Below, one piece after another: positions 25,519 through 33,194 of a DNA stretch of 33,194 nucleotides. The notes below the pieces were generated by a model. That model was not told the origin of the DNA. It made no database searches and saw only the letters and a program-made list of their open reading frames with translations. This DNA is from Bacteroidota bacterium (GTDB taxonomy: Bacteria > Bacteroidota > Bacteroidia > Bacteroidales > GCA-2748055): assembly GCA_024640885.1 (NCBI GenBank), contig JAHEEC010000003.1:1-33194 (forward strand), read 5' to 3'. The position numbers and the translations under genes are program-made. Within the stretch, counting starts at the first letter, position 1. Each line of letters starts with the position of its first letter.

Positions 25519-27825
25519 TTATTGAAATTGCAGTTGAATCCCCAGCAAAAACCTGAGGGGATCCTGTGGCGCCATCCGTATTGATTCAGCTCCTCCAATG
25601 GGTACATTATAATACTTGGAGTTCAGCAAATTGGTGATTTTCCCGAAACAATCCATGTCAAATCGCTCTCTCTCCACAATCACGTACCTTCCAGACAGAT
25701 TGATGACTCCGTACGGATCACTTGACAACAGGTTCCCCGAAGCATCCCGAAGTGATCTGTGAAAGCTCTCCGAGCGGTATAAATAACCGATTGAGGCGCT
25801 GATCCTTTTAAAATTCAGATCCAGAACAGCCTTCACCGTATTCTGGGCTGCAAAGGGAATCTGCCTTCCGTCTATCTCGCCATCCACAAAAGTATAAGCA
25901 AGAAAAGAATTAATGGTGAATGACTTCCAGTTTTTCTTAAAGTCTATCCTGGCGGTCGCTCCATATGTATAGGCCGTACCCTTGTTAACCGGTCGCTCAA
26001 TGATCGAAACTGGAATGCCTTTAAAGGACTGCCCGGTAAAGCTTTCACTTGCTAATATATCCGCCACATCATTCAAAAATCCATTGAGAGTCAATATCAG
26101 ATTGCTGTTAAAAATATATGAAGATCCGATTTCGTAGGTAGAGATCTTCTGGGACTCAAGATCCTCACCCGGTAACCGCCAGAAATCTGCCTGCAAACCG
26201 GAAATTCCTCCGCCCACAGAATCAATGGTTGGTCTGAAACTCCCATAATGCTGGTACTGGCGGTAGGGCGACGGGGACAGATATGCCTTGCCGTAAAGCA
26301 CCTTGAGCTTTAGTTTATCCGTCGGGGTGTATACCAACCCTGCCCTAGGATTGAGTGTGGTCCTGTATCTGGTGTTAAAATCAAGTCTTCCCCCCAAAGT
26401 AAAACTGAGTTTGCTTGCAATGAGTGTTCTCCACTGAAGAAATGTTCCCAGGTTTTGATACTGGAGATAATAAAAATCCTGTGCGGTTGTCAGGTCATTC
26501 CCGTTTTGATCAGAGATGTTTGTCCCCAGATAGTAAATACCCTGAAAGTCTGCAGCCAGATTTCTGTTGAAAGCAAAGGGCATATCTCCTGTCTTTGGCA
26601 ACGCTGTGATATCCTCATACGATATACCGGCAATTAGCGAGCTCTCTTCAGAGATCAAATAGGTAAACTGTTCCTCTATCTTAAGTGATCTGTTGAAAGC
26701 ATATTTATAGCCCCGGTAATAGGAAGTATAGTTATTTATATAGAGGCTATTGGGATTGACTTCATCCCTGCTGTGAGAGAGGGTGGTCAGCAATCTCCAT
26801 TTTTTACTCTTGGATTCATAATTGTATGTACTATAAAATGATTCCACCATGAATTTAAAGGAAGCATCTTCTGAATAGACCGTATATTCAGGCAGTGTGG
26901 ATATGGATGAGCTGTGTGACTCATAATTCCTGAAATACCCCACCTCAAAATCCTTCACATTCAGTTTTGCATGAATGGCATAAGAGGTGGTGGGTGTCTC
27001 ATACTCCTGAATGGGAAGGTTCACGATGGTATTGTCCCATGGGGATGTCATCACTTCACCACCGGTCTTGTAATGCTGGTTATACCAGGTGTATTTATCC
27101 TTATAAATATCAGGGAAATAGGGTTCCTCGGAGAAGTAGAAATTACCTGACAAGACAAATGAGATATCCTCATTGCCTGCCCCGGCCATGAAACTATTGT
27201 TGGTGGTTTGATAATTTCCATAGGACCCGTTGATCACTACCCCATTGGCTTCGGCTCCTTTTTTTGTAATGATATTAATTACACCAGTAAAGGCATCTAC
27301 CCCATAAAGCGCTGAAGCGGGTCCCATCACAATTTCAATTTGCCTGACGTGGGTCACCGGGTAATTGTAAACAATCGCCAGGGGTGTCCCTGCGGGTGAA
27401 TTGATCCGCATGCCGTCCATCATGATGATGAACTTTTCGCTACCATCAATGCCTCTGACCGTGACATAGTTGGAATATTCAACTGAAGCTTTTCTCTGGA
27501 TCTCAATACCCGGAATATCGTTTAGCACCTCTTCAAGATTTGAATATCCGCGGGTTCTAATCTGGTTTTCGGTGATTAAATTGATTGTGGCCGGGGCATC
27601 TGAGGTTTTTTCAGCGATCTTAGAGGCAGATATTACCTCCAGATTTAACAATTCCTCGAGAGACATCTCCAACACCGAGAGCTTCCCCTGATCAGGCTGT
27701 CCTGCCGCATTTTCAAATATACAGAAGGAGCCTGAAAGAAAAAGGATTAAGGCTAACGTCAGATTCAGCCCCTTCCCTGTGAAGGATATTTCATCTTGCG
27801 GTTTGGAAAACATCTTACCATTCAT
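25519..27825 (-). CDS. TonB-dependent outer-membrane receptor
   Basis: The 768-residue protein has a signal region with a hydrophobic core at about 20-36, then MSLEELLNLEVISASK, a leader I associate with a receptor group often encoded near YfiR-domain signalling genes in Proteobacteria (from memory). The plug domain follows (about 70-190) with EEVLNDIPGI, VRGIDGSEKFIIMMDG and GPASALYGVDAFTGVINI, then a beta-barrel of about 570 residues. There is no N-terminal carboxypeptidase-like domain, so it is not SusC-like, and no SusD gene adjoins it. Ligand unknown. A second ATG lies at 27813. The nearby exb operon could supply the energy. Confidence 0.92.
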   Translation of the reverse strand: MNGKMFSKPQDEISFTGKGLNLTLALILFLSGSFCIFENAAGQPDQGKLSVLEMSLEELLNLEVISASKIAEKTSDAPATINLITENQIRTRGYSNLEEVLNDIPGIEIQRKASVEYSNYVTVRGIDGSEKFIIMMDGMRINSPAGTPLAIVYNYPVTHVRQIEIVMGPASALYGVDAFTGVINIITKKGAEANGVVINGSYGNYQTTNNSFMAGAGNEDISFVLSGNFYFSEEPYFPDIYKDKYTWYNQHYKTGGEVMTSPWDNTIVNLPIQEYETPTTSYAIHAKLNVKDFEVGYFRNYESHSSSISTLPEYTVYSEDASFKFMVESFYSTYNYESKSKKWRLLTTLSHSRDEVNPNSLYINNYTSYYRGYKYAFNRSLKIEEQFTYLISEESSLIAGISYEDITALPKTGDMPFAFNRNLAADFQGIYYLGTNISDQNGNDLTTAQDFYYLQYQNLGTFLQWRTLIASKLSFTLGGRLDFNTRYRTTLNPRAGLVYTPTDKLKLKVLYGKAYLSPSPYRQYQHYGSFRPTIDSVGGGISGLQADFWRLPGEDLESQKISTYEIGSSYIFNSNLILTLNGFLNDVADILASESFTGQSFKGIPVSIIERPVNKGTAYTYGATARIDFKKNWKSFTINSFLAYTFVDGEIDGRQIPFAAQNTVKAVLDLNFKRISASIGYLYRSESFHRSLRDASGNLLSSDPYGVINLSGRYVIVERERFDMDCFGKITNLLNSKYYNVPIGGAESIRMAPQDPLRFLLGIQLQFQ

Positions 27826-27881
27826 TTACTATATAGGATCGATGAATAGCCTGCCTTTGCCAGGGTGAAGCTTCTGTCAAT

Positions 27882-28289
27882 CTACTTCTTTAATCGTTTC
27901 ATTGCGGCAGGGATGACTTTTGCGACGGTCACTCTTTTTTCATTCTTTGTAAATGAGAGAAGTTCTTCCCTGCTTTTAAGCGCCCTGAGTTTCTTTATGG
28001 CCTCCGTTGCATTGTACTTTGAACTGTCATCTTCCTTCTTGATTTCAGGAACCTTTCGAGGAGCAGAGGCCGCTGGTACAGGTTTTTCAAGAACCCCGAC
28101 CCCTTTGGATTTTAATATATTTTTCTTCTTGGTATCTTTCTTCTTAGCGTCTTTCTTCTTAGCGTCTTTCTTCTTGGCGTCTTTCTTCTTCGCAGCCTTC
28201 TTCCTCTTAAGTTTTATCTTTTTCTCAAGATCTTTTTTCCTGTTGCCTTTTTTCCTGTTGTCTTTTTTCTTTGATTTCTTCTTAGCCAT
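27882..28289 (-). CDS. Lysine-rich protein with AKKKD repeats
   Basis: The 135-residue protein is mostly Lys, Ala and Asp. Residues 1-60 are strongly basic, with about five AKKKD-type repeats (33-57), and should bind nucleic acid or acidic surfaces. A linker with PVPAASAPRKVPE follows, then a more regular C-terminal module (about 91-133), NATEAIKKLRALKSREELL and EKRVTVAKVIPAAMKRL, which looks helical. It resembles histone H1-like and other basic Bacteroidota proteins but I assign no family. The long plus-strand open frame over the same bases, rich in Phe/Leu/Ser, is its shadow. It sits between PAP2 and receptor genes, 56 nt upstream of the receptor. Confidence 0.6.
   Translation of the reverse strand: MAKKKSKKKDNRKKGNRKKDLEKKIKLKRKKAAKKKDAKKKDAKKKDAKKKDTKKKNILKSKGVGVLEKPVPAASAPRKVPEIKKEDDSSKYNATEAIKKLRALKSREELLSFTKNEKRVTVAKVIPAAMKRLKK
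28122..28196. repeat. Five tandem 15-bp repeats inside the lysine-rich gene
   Basis: On the plus strand the unit TTTCTTCTTAGCGTC occurs in five back-to-back copies at 28122, 28137, 28152, 28167 and 28182; the second and third are identical and the outer ones differ by a few bases. Each unit encodes one AKKKD pentapeptide on the minus strand, so copy number can change by slippage without breaking the frame. Confidence 0.9.
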
Positions 28290-28410
28290 AGTACGCTAAT
28301 TTATAATGATTTGTGAATTCAAATACAAGGTATAACTTTTTATCCAATCCCACAGGAAACCTCCCGGACAATTTTGCCAGTCACCCAAACGCTGAATAGG
28401 TGAGACCGGA

Positions 28411-29451
28411 TCAATCTGAATCCGGGAAACCATTATTTTCATGATGAGGCGTTCTGCCTTCCGTGGATGAAAGCAGGTTTAAGCGCATGAAAAGAAGTGG
28501 TATCAGGAATATGGTGGAGAATGTGATCACAAAAAATCCGCTGAATCTCCAAATGGCATTGAGGCCATCCCTGTGCTCTGCAGGAGAGAAGGTATTGAAA
28601 GTCCAAAATATCATAAATACCAGCAAAAGCCCTGTCACGATTCTGACCAGCCGCTGCCACCATTTTCCCCGGGTATCAAATCCTCCTTTTTGGTGCAACA
28701 GGACTGCGCCCATTGCCGCGCCCATAAATCCCCCCGTATTGCCTGCCAGAGGAGCCATGCTGATGGAGGAGAAGATCACCTCGTCCTTCCCTGCGAGATC
28801 GTCTGATGCATTGCGGATCCATTCCAAAGGCATCACCCAATCCCGCAAAAAGAACGCAATGATTCCACCTGCCACAATAAAAAGGAAAGATAATCCCGTG
28901 ATAAATAACAGTTGATTCCTGAGCTTTAATCCCATCAACCATGAAATAAGGTTTGTTTCATAGCGAATAAACAGTATGGCCAGGATAATACCAATGAACC
29001 ACCCGGCCAAAACCTGGCTGAAGAAGTGTACTCCCAGATATACCCGGGAGAGGCCAACCATCACGGTGGTGAATATGGCGACAGCCCAGCACCAATTGCA
29101 TCTCAGAAAGCTGCTTATATACAGCCACAGTGTGGCCGCCTGTGCATGGCCCGAGGGCATTCCGAATCCATTGGATACCAGGATGGCCCTTATTCGTGGA
29201 TCCATCCAGTAAGGCCTGGGGGCATGGAAGGCCTGCTTAAGGAGGCTGTTTAGTATGGAGGCGACCGGCAGGAAAATGGCCATTCTCAAACCCAACTTTC
29301 TGTCAAATGACCAGTAAATGCTGGCAATGATGATCATATAGGCCTGTGGATATCCGAACCAGGTGAAGAATTTCATGATCGGCGCAAGCCATTCCCCCAT
29401 TTGCTGCAGGGAAAGGATCATCCAGTAATCGCCTGGTAAAACGCAGCTCAT
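28411..29451 (-). CDS. PAP2-type membrane phosphatase
   Basis: The integral membrane protein has several helices and the three PAP2 motifs: KQAFHAPRP (K72-P80), MPSGH (S100-H102) and SRVYLGVHFFSQ (R136, H142). The third motif ends in glutamine (Q146) where the classical SRxxxxxHxxxD signature has the aspartate that orients the catalytic histidine. Likely substrates are lipid phosphates, for example undecaprenyl diphosphate or phosphatidate. A C-terminal extension (about 185-346) with further helices is not part of the core. I chose the ATG at 29451, 7 nt after the cyclase gene's stop; ATGs at 29466 and 29484 would overlap that gene. Co-transcription with the cyclase gene is likely. Confidence 0.88.
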   Translation of the reverse strand: MSCVLPGDYWMILSLQQMGEWLAPIMKFFTWFGYPQAYMIIIASIYWSFDRKLGLRMAIFLPVASILNSLLKQAFHAPRPYWMDPRIRAILVSNGFGMPSGHAQAATLWLYISSFLRCNWCWAVAIFTTVMVGLSRVYLGVHFFSQVLAGWFIGIILAILFIRYETNLISWLMGLKLRNQLLFITGLSFLFIVAGGIIAFFLRDWVMPLEWIRNASDDLAGKDEVIFSSISMAPLAGNTGGFMGAAMGAVLLHQKGGFDTRGKWWQRLVRIVTGLLLVFMIFWTFNTFSPAEHRDGLNAIWRFSGFFVITFSTIFLIPLLFMRLNLLSSTEGRTPHHENNGFPDSD

Positions 29452-29458
29452 CGATACC

Positions 29459-30550
29459 TCAAGCATTTGATCCCAGCACTTCATACACCAGGATCTTCTC
29501 TTTCTTTCCCTTTACGAAAAGCGGATCCCAGGCTTTGAAATTAAACAGCTCCTTTACACTCTGGTAAGTGCTATTACTGACCAGGATTGAATTTGGATGA
29601 TCCTTTGTAATCGTTTCGATGTGTTTCGCGGTATTGACAGTATCTCCAGTAACCGAATATCTGATCCGGTCTTCCGATCCCAGATTACCGGCCACCACCT
29701 CACCGTAGTTGATTCCGATCCCTATTTTAATCTCAGTTTCGAACCTCCCTTTATATTTTTCATTCAGTTTGGGAAGGGCATCCATCATCTTTAAGGCACA
29801 AAAAACAGCATTTGCTTCATTATCAGGATATAATTCAAGAGCTCCGAATGCAGCAAAGATCTCATCACCCACAAATTGTATCACTGATCCGTTGTGTTGT
29901 TTCACGACCTCTGTCATGAGCTGGTAGTACTCATTAAGGAAGGATACCACTTCTGGTGGTGAAAGTACTTCACTCAGGGGAGTAAAACCCCTGATATCGC
30001 AGAAGAGTACAGCCACATTTCTGAGTTCACCATCGAATACGGATTGCTGGCTGTTCTCCAGGGTTTTCTTCACCACCTGCTCCGGAACGTATCTGATAAA
30101 CAATTTCAATATCTGTTCCTGCTCTTCCACTTTTTGTTTCAGCTCCTTCAACAGAGATTTATTGCGTGATTGCAAATCAAACAATTGCCTGGCATTATCG
30201 ATGGTCATCCTTAGTTCATTTTCATCCCAGGGCTTGGTGATGTAACGAAAGACCCTGCCACTGTTGATGGCTTCAATAATGACCTCAATATCGCTGAATC
30301 CGGTCAATATCATCCTGATTGTATCCGGGAACTCAGGAGCCATTTTTTCCAGGAACTGAATCCCCGTCATTTCAGGCATCCTCTGGTCTGTGATCACCAG
30401 TTTCACGTCATTTTTCCGCATGATCTCCAGCGCATCATACCCATTGATGGCGGTATGGATCCTGTACTCCTTTCTGAAGGTGGCAGCAAATGAGATCAGG
30501 TTGTGCTCCTCATCATCCACATAAAGAATTGGAAAATTTTCCTTGTTCAT
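29459..30550 (-). CDS. Response regulator fused to a class III nucleotidyl cyclase
   Basis: The 363-residue protein has a CheY-like receiver (1-120): D12/D13, phosphoacceptor D55 in VITDQRMPEMTG, T83 and K106 in YITKPW. A coiled linker (125-150) and FIRYVPEQVV lead to a class III cyclase domain (175-360). Both metal-binding aspartates are present, D185 (FCDIRGFT) and D229 (FVGDEIFAAFG). Three other key positions are unusual: Gln225 where adenylate cyclases have Lys and guanylate cyclases Glu; Ser299 where Asp/Thr or Cys is expected; and His310 in NTAKHIE where Arg normally stabilises the transition state. It probably makes cAMP or cGMP, or is a weak or dead cyclase. It starts 5 nt after the YfiR kinase gene. 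Confidence 0.92.
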   Translation of the reverse strand: MNKENFPILYVDDEEHNLISFAATFRKEYRIHTAINGYDALEIMRKNDVKLVITDQRMPEMTGIQFLEKMAPEFPDTIRMILTGFSDIEVIIEAINSGRVFRYITKPWDENELRMTIDNARQLFDLQSRNKSLLKELKQKVEEQEQILKLFIRYVPEQVVKKTLENSQQSVFDGELRNVAVLFCDIRGFTPLSEVLSPPEVVSFLNEYYQLMTEVVKQHNGSVIQFVGDEIFAAFGALELYPDNEANAVFCALKMMDALPKLNEKYKGRFETEIKIGIGINYGEVVAGNLGSEDRIRYSVTGDTVNTAKHIETITKDHPNSILVSNSTYQSVKELFNFKAWDPLFVKGKKEKILVYEVLGSNA

Positions 30551-30555
30551 TTTGT

Positions 30556-32625
30556 TCAGTTAAGGTCAGATTGCCTTCTTGGCAATGAAATAATAATGTC
30601 GGTACCGATCCCGGGTTCGGAAATTACATCGATGTTGCCATGGTGTTGTTCAATAATACCATAGCTTATTGAAAGGCCCAATCCCGTTCCCTTTCCCACA
30701 TCTTTGGTGGTGAAGAATGGTTCAAAAATATGTGCTTTGACATCAGGTGACATTCCTGTACCTGTATCCTTGATAATGATCTTGACCCAGATATCACTGC
30801 TGACTGTCTGAATGAATATTTCACCCTTATCCTCAATGGCCTGTATACAATTGGTAAGAATATTCATGAATACCTGGTTGAGTTTGCTTGGCAGGCACTC
30901 TACTTCCTGGATGTCCCCGTAATCCTTGTGGACGTTAATGTTGTGCTTGATCTTGTTATCCAAGAGGATCAGGGTGGAGTCAATTCCGTCATGGATATTA
31001 TACAATTGGAATTTTTCATCATCGAGCCTGGAAAAACTGCGAAGGCCTTTCACAATGCGGCTGGACCGGTCTGCACCCTCTTCGATGCCTTCCAGCAGAT
31101 TATTGATCTCCTTGATCAAATATTCAAAGTCCAACTGGACTTTAAGTTCGCTTACTTTACCAAAGACCTTTTCCAGTTTGTGAGTCCTGATAATGTCGTC
31201 ATATTGATCAATGATGGAAAATATCTCATTCATGTCACGCTGCAGGGGATTGACATTCCCCCTGACAAAATTAATGGGATTATTCAGTTCATGGGCTATT
31301 CCCGCTGTAAGCAAACCCAGCGAGGCCATCTTTTCGGACTGGATCAGCTGGGATTGGGTCAGCTTGAGATTTTCGAGTGTAAACTGCAGTTCGCTCTTCT
31401 GGGCCTCCAGGGCCTCATTGGTGGCAACAACCTCATCATTGGCCTGCCGGATCTCCTCGGACTGGGCAATAATTTCTTCCTGCCTTTGCTGCAACTCCCG
31501 GTTTTTTTCCTCAATTTTCCTGTTTGCATTCTTCTTAATTCTATAACCACGGTAGATAAAGAATACCAGTCCAACAACCAGAATGCAGATTGTAATAAAG
31601 ATGAAAATGAAAGTTTTTTGCCTGGCCACTATATTGGCATAATTGCTCAGCTGTGATTTCTGCCGTTCAATGCTCTGCTCCTTCATCCTGATCTCTTCCT
31701 CCAGATCTTTTAAAACGGCGTTCCGGTTCTCTATATCCTTTCTTTGTGTTTCAATCTCCTGCTCCTGAGTCCTGATCAGTTCAATCTTCGAATCCAGGGT
31801 TTGTTGTTTCGATTCAACTTCCCTCAATACGTCGGCAAGCTGTTTCGCGCTGGCATCCATATCCTCCTGTTGGCGGATTATCTGGAGCCTCTGCGCTTCA
31901 AAAAGTTCCTTCTGGATCTTAAGTTCGTTGTTCTGATTTTCAATCTCCTGGTTGAGGGATTCTATCTGCTGACTCTTGCTCCTGAATGAATCACTCAATT
32001 CATCAATTTGTAATTTTAAACGTTGCAGTCCCCGTTGCGATTCCTTGTATAAGCTTGCCACGTCGACCTCGGTCCCCCCTAAAAGGAGGAGATCAGGGGT
32101 AATGGTCAGGTTCGCGTTGATGATATTTGCTTTATTAATTTCAAAATCAGCCTTTCCATCTTTCAGGGGAAGAAAATTAATCATAGTCCGGTCCCGGCTC
32201 CTGGCCTGGTCAGTGACCATCAGTGTATTCATTCCCATGATCAGGTTGGCGATTCGCTCAATATCGGCATTTTTCTCCTTGGCCACATAGAGTAAGTGCG
32301 TAAACCTGATATCGCTGAATCTCAAAAATCGCCTGACAGATACGGGTTTGCCCTTCAGGGTCACAGACTCCAGCAATAAAAGGTTGGACATGAGTTCAGG
32401 CTCCGAACCATAAAGACTGATCCTGAATGTATCGATCTCTTCCTCCTGGGGCCATTGAACGTGCTGAACAAATTTATGGATGAGGCCCGTTTTAATTAAT
32501 GGATCGGTGAGCTCCTGTGCACGCACTGTGCCACCTGTCAGGAGCAGTGTTCCTATCCCCAGTAGGATGGAAGAGTGCCAATTGCGCATATGGGACGATA
32601 ACCCGGACAAAAATTCTTTTATCAT
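30556..32625 (-). CDS. YfiR-domain sensor histidine kinase
   Basis: The 689-residue protein has a signal peptide ending RAQ (about 37), a periplasmic YfiR/DUF4154 domain (about 40-185, with [32 protein letters not shown] and TPDLLLLGG), a long coiled coil (190-335), one transmembrane helix (338-358), a cytoplasmic coiled coil (365-430), a HisKA domain with phosphoacceptor H445 in [10 protein letters not shown], and HATPase_c: N box NILTNC (588-593), G1 DTGTGM (620), FEPFFTT and GKGTGLGLS. All kinase boxes look intact. The YfiR part has no cysteine, unlike redox-sensing Pseudomonas YfiR. Its ATG overlaps the upstream kinase stop as ATGA; a start at 32589 gives a cleaner signal peptide. Confidence 0.92.
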   Translation of the reverse strand: MIKEFLSGLSSHMRNWHSSILLGIGTLLLTGGTVRAQELTDPLIKTGLIHKFVQHVQWPQEEEIDTFRISLYGSEPELMSNLLLLESVTLKGKPVSVRRFLRFSDIRFTHLLYVAKEKNADIERIANLIMGMNTLMVTDQARSRDRTMINFLPLKDGKADFEINKANIINANLTITPDLLLLGGTEVDVASLYKESQRGLQRLKLQIDELSDSFRSKSQQIESLNQEIENQNNELKIQKELFEAQRLQIIRQQEDMDASAKQLADVLREVESKQQTLDSKIELIRTQEQEIETQRKDIENRNAVLKDLEEEIRMKEQSIERQKSQLSNYANIVARQKTFIFIFITICILVVGLVFFIYRGYRIKKNANRKIEEKNRELQQRQEEIIAQSEEIRQANDEVVATNEALEAQKSELQFTLENLKLTQSQLIQSEKMASLGLLTAGIAHELNNPINFVRGNVNPLQRDMNEIFSIIDQYDDIIRTHKLEKVFGKVSELKVQLDFEYLIKEINNLLEGIEEGADRSSRIVKGLRSFSRLDDEKFQLYNIHDGIDSTLILLDNKIKHNINVHKDYGDIQEVECLPSKLNQVFMNILTNCIQAIEDKGEIFIQTVSSDIWVKIIIKDTGTGMSPDVKAHIFEPFFTTKDVGKGTGLGLSISYGIIEQHHGNIDVISEPGIGTDIIISLPRRQSDLN

Positions 32626-33194
32626 GCTTCACCGTTATTCGTGACCGATTCCTCTGCCTGTTGTTTCAATGGAATGGAGATTATAAACTCCGTACCTGCA
32701 CCTGGTTCGCTTTTCACCAAAATTTGACCATGGTGCTGCGAAATAATATGGTAACAAATGGATAACCCGAGGCCAGACCCCTTGCCCATTTCCTTTGTCG
32801 AAAAGAAAGGCTCAAAGATCCGCCTCCTGACCTCTTCAGGCATCCCCTTTCCATTATCAGTGATACTGACCATTGCATTTGTTGCTTCAGCCCAGGTTTT
32901 TATGGTGATCACTCCTTTTTTTTCGATGGCCTGAATGGCATTCGAAAGGAGATTCATGAAAACCTGGTTCAATTTACCGGGAAAACATTCAATTTCAGGA
33001 AGAGCACCAAAATTCCTTTGAATAGTGATCCCGGGACCCATTTCACCGGAAAGCAGGGTGAGTGTCGAATCGATCCCCTCATGAATATCGCTCATTGACC
33101 ATTGCTCCTCCCCGACCCTGGAGAAATGGCCAAGACTTTTTACAATTTGCGTGGTCCTGTTTGCACCTTCCTGGATTCCCTCCAGCAACATATG
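32622..33194 (-). CDS. Second sensor histidine kinase, 3' part only
   Basis: About 190 C-terminal residues are visible; the start lies beyond the right edge. They include the end of the dimerisation domain (LLEGIQEGANRTTQIVKSL), a GHKL ATPase with N-box NQVFMNLLSNAIQAIE, G1 box DNGKGM, FEPFFSTK and GKGSGLGLSI. It is clearly paralogous to the YfiR kinase (compare [19 protein letters not shown] there). The stop overlaps the next ATG in ATGA. Its sensor domain and phosphoacceptor histidine are outside the window. Confidence 0.9.
   Translation of the reverse strand, partial: HMLLEGIQEGANRTTQIVKSLGHFSRVGEEQWSMSDIHEGIDSTLTLLSGEMGPGITIQRNFGALPEIECFPGKLNQVFMNLLSNAIQAIEKKGVITIKTWAEATNAMVSITDNGKGMPEEVRRRIFEPFFSTKEMGKGSGLGLSICYHIISQHHGQILVKSEPGAGTEFIISIPLKQQAEESVTNNGEA

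Noticed and set aside
25404-25607. 67-residue minus-strand frame across the end of the receptor gene
   Set aside because: It overlaps the receptor's last codons in another frame and has no family features or plausible start context.
28122-28196. Possible CRISPR or non-coding minisatellite
   Set aside because: The 15-bp units have no spacers and stay in frame inside a coding region.
27865-28299. 144-residue Phe/Leu/Ser-rich plus-strand frame resembling a membrane protein
   Set aside because: It is the complement of lysine codons (TTC/TTT runs) of the lysine-rich gene, so the hydrophobic look is a codon artefact.
30928-31656. 242-residue plus-strand frame
   Set aside because: It is antisense to the kinase core of the YfiR kinase, where all kinase boxes are present in the minus frame.
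1-33194. Mobile elements, prophage or integron
   Set aside because: No transposase, integrase, phage gene, terminal repeat or attachment-like duplication was seen.

Overview
The window is chromosomal DNA from a member of the Bacteroidota, most likely a Bacteroidales/Marinilabiliales-type organism. The evidence is a four-gene ExbB/ExbD operon with a signal-peptide ExbB, a TonB-dependent receptor, short AroA and SPOR proteins of the Bacteroidota type, promoters of the TTTG-N19-21-TAnnTTTG class, and few Shine-Dalgarno sites. I saw no insertion sequence, phage gene, integrase or CRISPR array. Genus and species cannot be read from the sequence.

Layout, left to right. 1-5000: the 5' part of a PurF-like amidotransferase and a SPOR protein (minus), a six-helix membrane protein (plus), yebC and a LiaF-like membrane protein (minus), miaB (plus) and a stand-alone STAS protein (minus). 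5062-9385 (minus): a Tat-exported Gfo/Idh/MocA oxidoreductase, a lipoprotein amidohydrolase and aspS. 9492-12900: tadA, aroA, proline dehydrogenase and an overlapping small membrane protein. 13018-15440: a phytoene desaturase/phytoene synthase-type pair. 15515-20020: dprA, glutamate dehydrogenase, TatD nuclease and type I asparaginase. 20172-20259: tRNA-Ser(GGA). 20432-23086: an ExbB / membrane protein / ExbD / ExbD proton-channel operon closed by a clear terminator. 23144-25335 (minus): a single-HKD phospholipase-D-like protein with a MORN-like tail, and an MscS channel.

The most unusual part is 25519-33194, all on the minus strand. In transcription order it has a histidine kinase cut by the window edge, a second kinase whose periplasmic sensor is a YfiR (DUF4154) domain on a long coiled coil, a response regulator fused to a class III nucleotidyl cyclase, a PAP2 phosphatase, a lysine-rich repeat protein and a TonB-dependent receptor. 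The first four genes overlap or nearly touch, so they look like one transcript. In Pseudomonas, YfiR is a separate periplasmic repressor of a diguanylate cyclase. Here the YfiR domain is covalently part of a kinase, and the nearest output gene makes a cyclic mononucleotide or is a degenerate cyclase, since three catalytic or specificity residues are non-canonical. I infer an envelope-sensing, cyclase-output phosphorelay in which the receptor may take part.

Most other genes are housekeeping: tRNA modification and charging (miaB, tadA, aspS), aromatic and purine synthesis, nitrogen and amino-acid metabolism (proline dehydrogenase, glutamate dehydrogenase, asparaginase) and DNA uptake or repair (dprA, tatD).
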